Shown here piece by piece: positions 27,417 through 36,202 of a DNA stretch of 64,000 bases. Below the pieces are notes generated by a model. It did no database searches and was not told the DNA's origin. It was given only the letters and a program-made list of their open reading frames with translations. Position 1 is the stretch's first letter; each line of letters begins with the position of its first letter. The stretch comes from Luteimonas sp. MC1572 (lineage in GTDB: Bacteria > Pseudomonadota > Gammaproteobacteria > Xanthomonadales > Xanthomonadaceae). The position numbers and the translations under genes were made by a program. The stretch is taken from positions 744,001 to 808,000 of the forward strand of contig NZ_CP067112.1 of NCBI RefSeq assembly GCF_016615815.1. The letters run 5' to 3'.

Positions 27417-28361
27417 ATGAAGCACGTCGGGGCAATCTTGGGTCTTGCCTGCCTCTTGGCGGCAGCGCCTGCCGTGGCCGGCACGATCTATCGCTGCGAC
27501 GTGGGCGACGGCGTGCAGAGCTACGTCAGCAAGCGCATCCAGGGCGCCGCCTGCACGGTGGCCACGACCTACAGCGGCAGCCGCCCGAGCCGTCCCTCAT
27601 CTCCCAGCAAGCCCTCGCAGGTGTCCGCGGCAGTGGGTGGCGTGACCGCCTCCACCGTTGTCGAAGGGTCGCCGGTGTCCTTGAATGCCAATGCGCCCGC
27701 GACCTTCATGGGTGGATCAGGCGCCGCCGCCGCTCCAGTCATGATCAGCGCGCCTGCGGCCCCGGCCGCCAGCAGCAGCCAGCGGCGCCTGGTGCAGGGG
27801 GAGGTGTACTCCTACGTGCAGGACGGCGTGCGCCATTACACCAGTCGCAGGCCCAAGGGCAGCACCGGTGCCACCGCGCTGCGCACGATCCGCTACAGCT
27901 TCTTCGAGACCTGCTACGCCTGCGGTTCCCCGGGCGTCAACTTCGGCACGCTGCGCCTCAACACCCAGGCCTTCGACGCGGAAATCAAGGCCGCAGCCAG
28001 CGAGTTCGGGGTCGAGGTCGCCATCATCCGCGCGATCATGCATGCCGAATCCGCCTTCAATCCCAATGCGCTGTCGCGGGTCGGGGCGCAGGGGCTGATG
28101 CAGCTGATGCCGGCCACGGCGCAGCGCTTCGGCGTGGTCAATGCATTCGATCCCCAGCAGAACATCCGCGGCGGCGTGCAGTACCTCTCGTGGCTGCTCA
28201 AGCGTTTCAAGGGTGACCTGACCCTTGCCGCGGCCGGATACAACGCCGGCGAGGGCGCGGTGGATCGCCACAAGGGCGTGCCGCCCTACAACGAGACGCG
28301 CCGCTACGTCGAACGCGTCGCGGTGCTGGCCGACCGCTATCGCGGCCACGCGGCCAACTGA
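27417..28361 (+). CDS. Lytic transglycosylase (SLT domain) with DUF4124-like N-terminus
   Basis: A 314-residue protein; the ATG at 27417 follows GGAGGGGCAGGG and starts a signal peptide ([21 protein letters not shown]). Residues ~22-45 ([17 protein letters not shown]) resemble a DUF4124 cap, followed by a Ser/Pro-rich linker. The goose-lysozyme-like SLT domain (~195-310) has catalytic Glu211 in HAESAFNP, then [15 protein letters not shown] and [16 protein letters not shown]. It cleaves peptidoglycan glycan strands in the periplasm for growth or for assembly of envelope machines. It is divergent from miaB and is followed by petABC. Confidence 0.93.
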   Translation: MKHVGAILGLACLLAAAPAVAGTIYRCDVGDGVQSYVSKRIQGAACTVATTYSGSRPSRPSSPSKPSQVSAAVGGVTASTVVEGSPVSLNANAPATFMGGSGAAAAPVMISAPAAPAASSSQRRLVQGEVYSYVQDGVRHYTSRRPKGSTGATALRTIRYSFFETCYACGSPGVNFGTLRLNTQAFDAEIKAAASEFGVEVAIIRAIMHAESAFNPNALSRVGAQGLMQLMPATAQRFGVVNAFDPQQNIRGGVQYLSWLLKRFKGDLTLAAAGYNAGEGAVDRHKGVPPYNETRRYVERVAVLADRYRGHAAN

Positions 28362-28505
28362 TTCCGGGTTTCGCCGTCGCCGGCGTTGTCCCCTGAATCG
28401 GCGTTCCGCTACACTTCACTGTCTTTGTGGCCGGCGTTCCCTTCGTGGAGCGTCGTGCAGTGGCAGCCAATTGATCAGCGACCAGACGGTTTTTCGGAGT
28501 GGCGG

Positions 28506-29141
28506 ATGGGCAATGAAGGGGTTCTGGATCCTGTCGAGGGGGGCTCGGTCGATCACGGCCGTCGCCGCTTCCTGACAGCCACCACTGCAGTGGTCGGCGC
28601 CGTGGGCGCGGGCGTCACCGCGGTTCCGTTCATCAAGTCGTGGTTTCCCAGCGCGCGAGCCCAGCTCGCCGGCGCGCCGGTGACCGCCGACATCAGTGCG
28701 CTCGCCGAGGGCCAGCGCCTGATCCTGGAGTGGCGCGGGCAGCCCATCTGGATCGTCAAGCGCTCGCAGGCCATCCTCGCCGCGCTGCCGACCCTTGATG
28801 ACCAGCTGCGCGACCCGCAGTCGGAGAACGTGGAACAGCAGCCGGAGTACATCCGCGCGGCCAATCCCGAGCTGCGCTCGCTCAAGCCGGAGATCTCCGT
28901 GCTCGTGGGCCTGTGTACCCACCTTGGCTGCTCGCCGGAAATGGTCGCCGAGATCCGCCCCGCGCCGTTCGACGCCAACTGGAAGGGCGGCTACTTCTGT
29001 CCCTGCCACAAGTCGAAGTTCGACATGGCCGGCCGCGTGTACCAGGGCGTCCCGGCGCCGACCAACCTCGTGGTGCCGCCGCACCATTTCACCGATGACA
29101 ACACCATCGTCATCGGTGTCGACCCGCAGGGGGCCGCGTAA
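28506..29141 (+). CDS. petA: Ubiquinol-cytochrome c reductase Rieske iron-sulfur subunit
   Basis: A 211-residue protein; the ATG at 28506 follows TCGGAGT. A twin-arginine signal anchor (GRRRFLTATTAVVG) puts it at the periplasmic side of the inner membrane. The 2Fe-2S site is complete: Cys137 and His139 in CTHLGC, Cys165 and His168 in CPCH, with Cys142 and Cys167 as the disulfide. It carries electrons from ubiquinol to cytochrome c1. It is the first gene of petABC, with petB starting 3 bases after its stop. Confidence 0.97.
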   Translation: MGNEGVLDPVEGGSVDHGRRRFLTATTAVVGAVGAGVTAVPFIKSWFPSARAQLAGAPVTADISALAEGQRLILEWRGQPIWIVKRSQAILAALPTLDDQLRDPQSENVEQQPEYIRAANPELRSLKPEISVLVGLCTHLGCSPEMVAEIRPAPFDANWKGGYFCPCHKSKFDMAGRVYQGVPAPTNLVVPPHHFTDDNTIVIGVDPQGAA

Positions 29142-29144
29142 GCC

Positions 29145-30404
29145 ATGTCGAACGTGATCACGCGCACCGCCAACAACGTGATGGACTGGGTCAACGAGCG
29201 CGCGCCCGGCATGATGCCGATGTACCGCAAGCACATGACCGAGTACTACGCGCCGAAGAACTTCAACTTCTGGTACTACATGGGCTCGCTGGCCATGCTG
29301 GTGCTGGTCAACCAGATCGTCACCGGCATCTTCCTGACGATGCACTACAAGCCGTCCGCCGCCGAGGCCTTCTCGTCGGTGGAATACATCATGCGCGACG
29401 TGGAGTGGGGCTGGCTGATCCGCTACATGCACTCCACCGGCGCATCGCTGTTCTTCATCGTGGTCTACCTGCACATGTTCCGCGGGCTGATGTACGGCAG
29501 CTACCAGAAGCCGCGCGAGCTGGTGTGGATCCTCGGCATGCTGATCTACCTGGTGCTGATGGCCGAAGCCTTCCTCGGCTACGTGCTGCCATGGGGCCAG
29601 ATGTCGTTCTGGGGCGCCAAGGTGATCATCTCGCTGTTCGGCGCGGTGCCCGTCATCGGCACCGGGCTGACCGAGTGGATCATGGGCGACTACCTGCCCT
29701 CGGATGCCACGCTCAACCGTTTCTTCGCCCTGCACGTGATCGCCCTGCCGCTGGTGCTGCTGTTGTTGGTGGTGCTGCACCTGGGCGCGCTGCACGAGGT
29801 CGGGTCCAACAACCCCGACGGCGTCGACATCAAGAAGGGACCCAAGGGCAACCGCTGGGATCCCAACAAGCCGGCCGACGGCATCCCGTTCCACCCGTAC
29901 TACACGGTGAAGGACCTGGTGGGCGTGGGCTTCTTCCTGATGATCGCCGCCTTCATCATCTTCTTCGCCCCGGCGTTCGGCGGCTGGTTCCTCGAGCATG
30001 ACAACTTCACCGAGGCGAACCGCCTGGTGACGCCCGCGCACATCAAGCCGGTCTGGTACTACACGCCGTACTACGCGATGTTGCGCGTGGTGCCGCACAA
30101 GCTTTCCGGCGTGCTGGTGATGTTCGGTGCGATCGCCATCCTGTTCCTGGTGCCGTGGCTCGACCGCTGCAAGGTCAAGTCGTACCGCTACCGCGGGCTG
30201 ATGTCGAAGGTCCTGCTCGGCCTGTTCGCGATCAGCTTCGTGTGGCTCGGCAAGATCGGCGCCGGTCCCGGCACCGACCCGGTGGAAACCATCATCGGCC
30301 GCGTGCTGACCTTCTTCTACTTCGCTTTCTTCATCACCATGCCGCTGTGGACCAAGATCGACAGCACCAGGCCGGTTCCGGAACGGGTGACGACGCATGA
30401 CTAA
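29145..30404 (+). CDS. petB: Cytochrome b of the bc1 complex
   Basis: A 419-residue membrane protein with eight expected helices. Heme-ligand helices are visible: RYMHSTGASLFFIVVYLHMFRG (two His, helix 2) and FFALHVIALPLVLLLLVVLHLGALHE (two His, helix 4). The Qo-site motif is KPVWYYTPYYAMLR, with PVWY in place of mitochondrial PEWY, as in many gammaproteobacteria. It oxidises ubiquinol and pumps charge across the inner membrane. It overlaps petC by 8 bases. Confidence 0.97.
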   Translation: MSNVITRTANNVMDWVNERAPGMMPMYRKHMTEYYAPKNFNFWYYMGSLAMLVLVNQIVTGIFLTMHYKPSAAEAFSSVEYIMRDVEWGWLIRYMHSTGASLFFIVVYLHMFRGLMYGSYQKPRELVWILGMLIYLVLMAEAFLGYVLPWGQMSFWGAKVIISLFGAVPVIGTGLTEWIMGDYLPSDATLNRFFALHVIALPLVLLLLVVLHLGALHEVGSNNPDGVDIKKGPKGNRWDPNKPADGIPFHPYYTVKDLVGVGFFLMIAAFIIFFAPAFGGWFLEHDNFTEANRLVTPAHIKPVWYYTPYYAMLRVVPHKLSGVLVMFGAIAILFLVPWLDRCKVKSYRYRGLMSKVLLGLFAISFVWLGKIGAGPGTDPVETIIGRVLTFFYFAFFITMPLWTKIDSTRPVPERVTTHD

Positions 30405-31152
30405 GCCGATTGCCACCCTGCTCGGGCGCGCCGCCGCGTTCGCGGGCGCCATGTTGCTGTCGTTCTCCGCGCTGGCCGCCAGCGGTGGCCCGGTGCAGCA
30501 GGCAGGTACCGACCTGGGCGACCAGGGTTCTCTGCAGCGCGGCGCCAAGCTGTACATGAACTATTGCTCCGCGTGCCACTCGCTGAAGTACATGCGCTAC
30601 TCGCGCATGGCCGAGGACCTCGGACTGACCGAGGAAGAGGTGATGGAAAACCTCAACTTCACCGGCGCCAAGTTCGGCGAGCAGATCCTGACCGCCATGC
30701 CGGCCGCGCAAGCCGGCGGCTGGTTCGGCACCGCGCCGCCCGACCTCAGCGTGATTTCGCGCGTGCGCGGCAGCGACTGGATCTACAGCTACCTGAAGTC
30801 GTTCTACATCGACGAGTCGCGTCCGCTGGGCTGGAACAACACGGTCTTCCCGAACGCGTCCATGCCCAACGTGCTGTGGGAGCTGCAGGGCATCCAGCGC
30901 CCCATCCACGGCGATCGCGACGCGGCCACCGGCGAGCCCACCATTGCCAGCCTGGAGGTGTCCACCCCGGGCAGCCAGGATGGCGTGGCGTTCAACCAGA
31001 CCGTGCGCGATATCACCGCTTTCCTCGAGTACGCCGGCGAGCCCGCCGCCCTCAAGCGCCAGAGCATCGGTGTATGGGTGATGCTGTTCCTTGCGCTGCT
31101 CACGTTCCTCGCCTGGTTGCTGAAGAAGGAATACTGGCGGGACGTGCACTGA
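30397..31152 (+). CDS. petC: Cytochrome c1 of the bc1 complex
   Basis: A 251-residue protein with a signal peptide (residues ~1-28, ending SALAAS). The heme c motif is CSACH at residues 57-61. The axial Met is probably in the FPNASMPN segment. A C-terminal helix (WVMLFLALLTFLAWLLKKEYW) anchors it in the inner membrane. It takes electrons from the Rieske protein and passes them to soluble or membrane cytochrome c. It is the last gene of petABC, 82 bases before sspA, an order typical of this group. Confidence 0.96.
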   Translation: MTKPIATLLGRAAAFAGAMLLSFSALAASGGPVQQAGTDLGDQGSLQRGAKLYMNYCSACHSLKYMRYSRMAEDLGLTEEEVMENLNFTGAKFGEQILTAMPAAQAGGWFGTAPPDLSVISRVRGSDWIYSYLKSFYIDESRPLGWNNTVFPNASMPNVLWELQGIQRPIHGDRDAATGEPTIASLEVSTPGSQDGVAFNQTVRDITAFLEYAGEPAALKRQSIGVWVMLFLALLTFLAWLLKKEYWRDVH

Positions 31153-31234
31153 CGGGAAGGAAACCGGGCGACCGCCTGCGAGGGGCAGGCGGCGTCGTTG
31201 CGGCCGGCGGAATCCGGTCGCGGGAGAAGATCCG

Positions 31235-31873
31235 ATGATGGCTGCGAGTCCGCGCATGCGTAACGCCCTGACGCTGTTTTCTTCCGCCGACGACGTCCTG
31301 TGCCACCGTGTCCGCCTGGTGATGGCGGCCAAGGGCGTGGCCTACGACCTGATCATGGTCGATCCGCAGAGTCCTCCCGAGGACCTGCTGGACCTCAACC
31401 CCTACCACTCGGTCCCGACCCTGGTCGAGCGCGACCTCGTGCTGTACGCCTCCAGCGTGGTCACCGAGTATCTCGATGAACGGTATCCGCACCCGCCGCT
31501 GATGCCGGTGGATCCGCTTTCGCGAGCCCGGCTCCGCCTGGCGATGCTGCGCATCGAGCACGACTGGGTCCCCCAGGTGCAGGCCATCCAGGTGGGAAGC
31601 AAGGCGCAGGCCGATGCCGCCCGCAAGCGCCTGAAAGAGCTGGTGACCGCGTCCGTGCCGTTGTTCCAGGCCAGCAAGTTCTTCCTCAACCCGGAGATGA
31701 GCCTCGCCGACTGCGCGATGGCGCCGATCATCTGGCGGTTGCAGGCGCTGGACATCCCGCTGCCCAAGGATGGCAAGGCGATCGAGGATTACGGCAACCG
31801 CATCTTCCGCAACCCGGGTTTCGCGCGCAGCCTCACGCCGCAGGAACGCCACCTGCGCGACCTGCCGACCTGA
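31235..31873 (+). CDS. sspA: Stringent starvation protein A (GST-fold RNA polymerase-associated protein)
   Basis: A 212-residue protein (211 if the ATG at 31238 is used; GGGAGAAG at 31222-31229 is better spaced for that one). It has a thioredoxin-like GST N-domain (LFSSADDVLCHRVRLVMAAKGVAYDL, NPYHSVPTLVERDLVLYASSVVTEYLDERYPHPPLMP) and a helical C-domain with FFLNPEMSLADCAMAPIIWRL. SspA binds RNA polymerase and sigma70 in stationary phase or stress. The position petC-sspA-sspB is conserved in beta- and gammaproteobacteria. Confidence 0.94.
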   Translation: MMAASPRMRNALTLFSSADDVLCHRVRLVMAAKGVAYDLIMVDPQSPPEDLLDLNPYHSVPTLVERDLVLYASSVVTEYLDERYPHPPLMPVDPLSRARLRLAMLRIEHDWVPQVQAIQVGSKAQADAARKRLKELVTASVPLFQASKFFLNPEMSLADCAMAPIIWRLQALDIPLPKDGKAIEDYGNRIFRNPGFARSLTPQERHLRDLPT

Positions 31874-31889
31874 GGTCGATGGCGCGCGG

Positions 31890-31895
31890 TAAACT
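31890..31895 (+). promoter_or_regulatory. sspB: -10 hexamer for a probably leaderless sspB transcript
   Basis: TAAACT ends six bases before the sspB ATG at 31902, and no Shine-Dalgarno sequence precedes that ATG. Spacing predicts transcription starting at the A of the start codon. There is no obvious TTGACA at -35. The gene may also be read from the sspA promoter. Confidence 0.45.
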
Positions 31896-31901
31896 GCGCG
31901 C

Positions 31902-32381
31902 ATGAGTAACGACGCACCCGTGATGACCAGCCACCGCCCGTACCTGCTGCGGGCGCTCTACGAATGGATCGCCGACAACGGCATGACGCCGCATCTGCTG
32001 GTCGATGCCATGCAGGCGGGCGTGCGCGTACCCGCGCACACCGTCAAGGAAGGTCGGGTGGTGCTCAATGTCGCCGATCGGGCGGTGTCGCGCCTGGAGA
32101 TGGACAACGACGCAGTGCGTTTCACCGCGCGCTTCGGAGGCGTGAGCCATCCGGTCCTGGTGCCGATTTCCGCAATCCTGGCCATCTACGCGCGCGAGAC
32201 CGGGCAGGGGATGGCACTACCCGAGGATGTCGCCGGCACCCCGCCGGCCGACGACGCGGACGACAACGGCCTCGGCGCGAGTGACCAGGGCGACACCTCC
32301 GACGATGACCCCGACGGACGTCCACCGTCCGATGGCGGAAGTGCGCCACCGCGGCGCGGCCACCTGCGCGTGGTGAAGTAG
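31902..32381 (+). CDS. sspB: ClpXP protease specificity-enhancing factor SspB
   Basis: A 159-residue protein. Residues ~5-110 form the SspB fold (RPYLLRALYEWIADNGMTPHLLVDA, RVVLNVADRAV, FTARFGGVSHPVLVPISAILAIYARE). An acidic, low-complexity linker follows (~115-148, rich in Asp and Gly). The C-terminal RRGHLRVVK is the ClpX-docking tail with its LRVVK motif. It tethers ssrA-tagged substrates to ClpXP. It follows sspA by 28 bases and seems to have its own -10 element. Confidence 0.96.
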   Translation: MSNDAPVMTSHRPYLLRALYEWIADNGMTPHLLVDAMQAGVRVPAHTVKEGRVVLNVADRAVSRLEMDNDAVRFTARFGGVSHPVLVPISAILAIYARETGQGMALPEDVAGTPPADDADDNGLGASDQGDTSDDDPDGRPPSDGGSAPPRRGHLRVVK

Positions 32382-32419
32382 CCGCGCCAGTCGCGGGCGG
32401 AGCGCTCGGCCGGCGCAGA

Positions 32420-32752
32420 TCAGTCCATCTGCTGCAGGGTTTCCACGACCGCGCGGCTCGGTCCGGTGAACGCCACCAGGCGTTCGCCGTGGAATACCAT
32501 CCGGCCGCGATTGCGGTCGCTGCCCTCGTGGGAGTATTCGAAGCGGAACGTCCGCTCCAGGCCCAGTCGTCCGTCATCGCGCCTGCGCAGGCGCAGGCCG
32601 ATGGCATGGACGGTCTGGTCGAGCAGTTGCACGCCGGCGGCGTGGCAGGCGTTGCGGCCGACGTCGATGGCGCGCTCGCTGGCGGCGCGGCCGGCATTCC
32701 ACCACGCATAGGCGAACGCGCCGGCTATCATTAGCAGGATCAGGCTGGGCAT
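32420..32752 (-). CDS. DUF3301 family membrane-anchored protein
   Basis: A 110-residue protein; start 32752 (MPSLILLMIAGAFAYAWW) is chosen because the longer frame from 32980 would run through the neighbour's promoter. One N-terminal helix (~residues 2-18) is followed by the DUF3301 core: NACHAAGVQLLDQTVHAIGLRLRRRDDGRLGLERTFRFEYS and a GRMVFHGERLVAF strand. The family is common in gammaproteobacteria and has no known function. It is convergent with sspB and divergent from the FHA gene. Confidence 0.8.
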   Translation of the reverse strand: MPSLILLMIAGAFAYAWWNAGRAASERAIDVGRNACHAAGVQLLDQTVHAIGLRLRRRDDGRLGLERTFRFEYSHEGSDRNRGRMVFHGERLVAFTGPSRAVVETLQQMD

Positions 32753-32832
32753 AGCTTCGCAATCTGGGGCAAGCCCTTGCTTTGAGCAAGCCTTTGCGTG
32801 GGCTTCACGCATGACGCCGCAGTTTGCGCCCC

Positions 32833-33339
32833 ATGAATACCATCCGCCGAGTCGACATGTCCCCCACCTCCTTGGCGATCGCAACCGGCGATGGCGACTC
32901 CACGCTTGCCACTGTGGTGCGACCGGCACTGCCACGCTTCGTGCTGCGCGGCGTCGGGGGCGCGGGCTTCGGCCGCACATTCGCGCTGGTAGGCCCGACC
33001 GTGCTGGGGCGCGCGCCCGATTGCGGAATCCACCTCGATCACCCGGGTGTGTCGCGGCAGCACGTGCGGCTGACGCCGACCAGTGAAGGACTGCTGGTGG
33101 AGGACCTCGGTTCCACCAATGGCTGGCTGCTCAACGAGGTGGTTCAGCAGCGCGCCTGGGCACGTCATGGCGACGAGCTCGGCTTCGACGTGCTGCGCTT
33201 CCGCGTGGTCGCGCCGGGGGCGGTTGGCGCACAGCCGGCTCCGTTGCGCAAAACGCCCTCAAAGACTTCGGCATGGCCGTGGATGGCCGTGTTCGCCGTG
33301 CTGGGCGCGGTGGCGGCGCTGGTGTTGCTCCTGCGCTAG
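32833..33339 (+). CDS. FHA-domain protein with C-terminal membrane anchor
   Basis: A 168-residue protein; 32833 or 32857 could be the start, neither with a clear ribosome site. Residues ~40-125 form a forkhead-associated domain with the phosphothreonine-binding GRAPDCGIHLDHPGVSRQHVRL and DLGSTNGWLLN. A Pro/Ser/Thr linker and one C-terminal helix (MAVFAVLGAVAALVLLLR) follow, so the FHA domain faces the cytoplasm from a tail anchor. It may read Ser/Thr phosphorylation at the membrane; no kinase gene is nearby. Its TAG stop shares the palindrome CTAG with the nadC stop. Confidence 0.82.
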   Translation: MNTIRRVDMSPTSLAIATGDGDSTLATVVRPALPRFVLRGVGGAGFGRTFALVGPTVLGRAPDCGIHLDHPGVSRQHVRLTPTSEGLLVEDLGSTNGWLLNEVVQQRAWARHGDELGFDVLRFRVVAPGAVGAQPAPLRKTPSKTSAWPWMAVFAVLGAVAALVLLLR

Positions 33340-34196
33340 GCGGGGGGCGGCCCGAGCTTCAGCGAAAGGTCGACCGCGCGTACGTGCTTGGTCAGGCCAC
33401 CGATCGAGATGCAGTCGACGCCGTCCTCGGCGATCGCGCGCAGCGCAGCCAGGTCAACGCCGCCTGATACTTCCAGCGGGATCCGGCCGGCCGTGATCCG
33501 CACCGCCTCGCGGCGGGTGGCGGCGTCAAAATCGTCGATCAGGATGCGGTCGCAGCCCGCGGCCAGCGCGTCAGCCAGTTCGGCAAGCGTCTCGACCTCG
33601 ACGATCAATGGCAACTGTGGCTGGCTTGCGCGCGCGACGGCGATGGCCGCGGCGATCGAGCCGGCCGCACGCACGTGGTTTTCCTTCAGCATCACCGCGT
33701 CGTACAGCCCCATGCGGTGGTTCTCGCCGCCGCCCACACGCACGGCGTACTTCTGCGCCAGGCGAAGGCCCGGCAGCGTCTTGCGGGTGTCGAGGATGCG
33801 CGCGCGCGTGCCGCGCACGGCCTCCACGTGTGCGGCGACCGTGGTCGCTGTGCCGCCGAGGGTCTGCAGGAAATTGAGCGAACTGCGTTCGGCACTGACC
33901 AGTGCGCGCGTCCGACCGGCAAGCGTGGCGAGCACCGTGCCGGCGCGGACATGGTCGCCTTCGGCCACGCGCCAGTCGATGGCGACGCCGGGATCGAGCG
34001 CGCGATGGCAGGCGTCGAACCACGGCCGCCCGCAAACCACGGCGTCCTCCTTGCACAGCAGGTAGGCGACTTCGGGTGCGTCGGGCAGCAGGGCGGCGGT
34101 GACGTCGCCGGCACCGATGTCCTCGGCGAGCGCGCGTGCGACGTCGGCCGCGACCACGTCGGCCGGCGGCGGATCGAAGCGCACGCCAGCACTCAT
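33336..34196 (-). CDS. nadC: Nicotinate-nucleotide pyrophosphorylase (quinolinate phosphoribosyltransferase)
   Basis: A 286-residue enzyme at family length. Motifs include LNFLQTLGGTAT, the phosphate-binding LDTRKTLPGLR with RxGGGxNHR (RVGGGENHRMGL), IVEVETL and the barrel end EVSGGVDLAALRAIAEDGVDCISIGGLT. It converts quinolinate and PRPP to nicotinate mononucleotide in de novo NAD synthesis. Its start overlaps the stop of the Trm112-like gene by four bases. It converges on the FHA gene, sharing a CTAG stop palindrome. Confidence 0.96.
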   Translation of the reverse strand: MSAGVRFDPPPADVVAADVARALAEDIGAGDVTAALLPDAPEVAYLLCKEDAVVCGRPWFDACHRALDPGVAIDWRVAEGDHVRAGTVLATLAGRTRALVSAERSSLNFLQTLGGTATTVAAHVEAVRGTRARILDTRKTLPGLRLAQKYAVRVGGGENHRMGLYDAVMLKENHVRAAGSIAAAIAVARASQPQLPLIVEVETLAELADALAAGCDRILIDDFDAATRREAVRITAGRIPLEVSGGVDLAALRAIAEDGVDCISIGGLTKHVRAVDLSLKLGPPPA

Positions 34197-34462
34197 GCCT
34201 TCGGGAAATCCGCAGCCTGGGCGGTGGCGATGGCCTCCTCGACCAGCAGCACCGGAATGCCGTCGTCGATGCGGTACACCGTGCGGCGGTCGCGCGTGAC
34301 CAGGGCCTCGCGCAACGGCTCGGCCTGCGGCGACTGGTCGCCGCGCAGCAGCGCGCGGGCGGCGATGGCGCGGTTCAGGGACTCCAGGCCTGCCGGCTCC
34401 AGCAGCGCCAGCGACTGGCGCGTGGCGGGGCAGACCAGGATGTCGAGCAGCTTGCGATCCAT
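34193..34462 (-). CDS. Trm112 family small protein (YcaR-like, zinc site lost)
   Basis: An 89-residue protein; start 34462 (MDRKLLDILVCPATRQSL) is set by homology. The family start LLDILVCP and end YRIDDGIPVLLVEEA are clear. Ordinary bacterial members have ~60 residues and often a CPxCxxxL/C zinc knuckle; here only one Cys (Cys11) remains, the CxxC is CPAT, and about 30 extra residues (~25-60) replace the second Cys region. It is coupled to nadC by an ATGA overlap. Possible roles by family: partner of a methyltransferase or chaperone; unproven here. Confidence 0.8.
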   Translation of the reverse strand: MDRKLLDILVCPATRQSLALLEPAGLESLNRAIAARALLRGDQSPQAEPLREALVTRDRRTVYRIDDGIPVLLVEEAIATAQAADFPKA

Positions 34463-34489
34463 GGCGATACGTCTCGGCGTGGGCCCGCT

Positions 34490-34495
34490 AGAATA
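34490..34495 (+). promoter_or_regulatory. purE: -10 element (TAGAAT) of purEK
   Basis: TAGAAT occurs 23 bases before the purE ATG, divergent from the Trm112-nadC pair. A GGGGGAC ribosome site lies between. It resembles the TAGAAT used before tRNA-Val in the same window. No TTGACA-like -35 is clear. Confidence 0.45.
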
Positions 34496-34518
34496 CGTCT
34501 TTGCCACGGGGGACGGCC

Positions 34519-35025
34519 ATGACCGCCATCCACACCTCGCCCGTCGTGGGCATCGTGATGGGTTCGCGTTCCGACTGGGACACGATGCAGCACGCCGCGC
34601 AGCGGCTCGAAGCACTGGGCGTCGCCCACGAGGTCCGCGTGGTGTCCGCGCACCGCACCCCGGACGTGCTGTTCGAATACGCCGCCAGCGCGCGCGCGCG
34701 CGGCCTGAAGGCGATCATCGCCGGGGCCGGCGGCGCCGCACACCTGCCCGGCATGCTGGCGTCCAAGACGCCGGTACCCGTGCTGGGCGTTCCGGTGCAG
34801 TCGAAGGCGCTCAACGGCATGGATTCGCTGCTGTCGATCGTGCAGATGCCGGCGGGAATTCCGGTGGCGACGTTTGCCATCGGCAACGCCGGTGCCGCCA
34901 ACGCCGCGCTGTTCGCGGCGGCGATGCTGGCAGCGGCCGGAGATACCGCTGTGGCGGCGGCGCTCGACGCGTTCCGCCAGCGCCAGACCGACGACGTCGC
35001 GTCCAACGACGACCCGCGGCAATGA
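34519..35025 (+). CDS. purE: N5-carboxyaminoimidazole ribonucleotide mutase PurE
   Basis: A 168-residue protein; the ATG at 34519 follows GGGGGAC. It shows the class I PurE core: [34 protein letters not shown] and [27 protein letters not shown]. It moves the carboxyl group of N5-CAIR to make CAIR in purine synthesis. It is an octamer in the cytoplasm. purK follows after 34 bases, giving the usual purEK operon. Confidence 0.97.
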   Translation: MTAIHTSPVVGIVMGSRSDWDTMQHAAQRLEALGVAHEVRVVSAHRTPDVLFEYAASARARGLKAIIAGAGGAAHLPGMLASKTPVPVLGVPVQSKALNGMDSLLSIVQMPAGIPVATFAIGNAGAANAALFAAAMLAAAGDTAVAAALDAFRQRQTDDVASNDDPRQ

Positions 35026-35059
35026 GCGCCCGACGCCACGGCGCCGCGCGGCCGGCGCG

Positions 35060-36202
35060 ATGACCACCGTCGGCATCCTCGGCGGCGGGCAGCTGGCGCG
35101 GATGATGGCGCTGGCCGGCGCGCCGCTGGGCCTGCGCTTTTCCGTGATGGACACCAGCGCCGACGCCTGCGCTGGGCAGTTCGCGCCGCTGGTGGTCGGC
35201 GACTACCGCGACCAGGCCGCGCTCGCGGAGTTCGCCGCGCGCATCGATGTCGCCACCTTCGATTTCGAGAACATTCCCGCAGCCTCGGCGCAGTGGCTGA
35301 GCGAGCGCGTGCCGATGTTCCCCAATCCGCGCGCGCTCGGCACCAGCCAGGACCGCTTGGCGGAAAAGACCCTGTTCCGCGCGCTGGACATCCCGGTGCC
35401 CGCCTTCGTGGCTGTCGCGACCCGCGACGAGCTTGACGCCGCCATCGCGACCGTCGGCGCGCCCTGCATCCTGAAGACCCGGCGCCTCGGCTATGACGGC
35501 AAGGGCCAGTACCGGATGCGCGCCGCCAGCGATGCCGACGCGGCCTGGCAGGTGCTCGGTGCGCAGGCGACCAGCGTGGGCCTGATCCTCGAGGCCTTCG
35601 TGCCGTTCGAACGCGAGCTCAGCGTGGTCGCCGTGCGCGGCCGCGACGGCACTTTCGCGACCTGGCCACTCACCGAGAACTGGCACGTCGACGGCGTGCT
35701 TTCGGCAAGCCTGGCGCCCGCGTCGGTAGCGCCGGCGATCGAGGCGTTGGCCGTCGCGCATGCCCGCGCACTGGCGGAAGCGCTCGACTACGTGGGTGTG
35801 TTCGCGCTGGAACTGTTCTGCCGCGACGGCGTGCTGCTGGCCAACGAGCTGGCGCCGCGTGTGCACAACTCCGGCCACTGGACCATCGAAGGCGCGGAGA
35901 CCTCGCAGTTCGCCAACCACCTGCGTGCCGTGCTCGGGCTGCCGCTCGGCGCGACCCGCGCGCTGGGGCAGGCCTGCATGCTCAACTGGGTCGGCGAGAT
36001 GCCGCCTTGCGAGGCCGTGCTGGCCGAAGCCGGCGGCCATTGGCACGACTACGGCAAGCAGGCACGCCCGGGGCGAAAGGTCGGGCATGCAACCCTGCGC
36101 TCCGATGACACGGAAGACCTCGCCCAGGCGCTCATCCGCGTAGGCGCGGCGCTCGGTCGCGAAACCCAGGTGGCGCCGGTGGTCGCGCGCCTCCTTACTT
36201 GA
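35060..36202 (+). CDS. purK: N5-carboxyaminoimidazole ribonucleotide synthase PurK
   Basis: A 380-residue ATP-grasp enzyme; start 35060 (MTTVGILGGGQLARMMALAG). It has the N-terminal nucleotide-like fold, the ATP-grasp segment ILKTRRLGYDGKGQYRM, and ELFCRDGVLLANELAPRVHNSGHWTIEGAETSQFANHLRAVLGLPLG, the most conserved PurK block. It carboxylates AIR with bicarbonate and ATP, upstream of PurE. The 3' end overlaps the convergent SOD-like gene by eight bases. Confidence 0.97.
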   Translation: MTTVGILGGGQLARMMALAGAPLGLRFSVMDTSADACAGQFAPLVVGDYRDQAALAEFAARIDVATFDFENIPAASAQWLSERVPMFPNPRALGTSQDRLAEKTLFRALDIPVPAFVAVATRDELDAAIATVGAPCILKTRRLGYDGKGQYRMRAASDADAAWQVLGAQATSVGLILEAFVPFERELSVVAVRGRDGTFATWPLTENWHVDGVLSASLAPASVAPAIEALAVAHARALAEALDYVGVFALELFCRDGVLLANELAPRVHNSGHWTIEGAETSQFANHLRAVLGLPLGATRALGQACMLNWVGEMPPCEAVLAEAGGHWHDYGKQARPGRKVGHATLRSDDTEDLAQALIRVGAALGRETQVAPVVARLLT

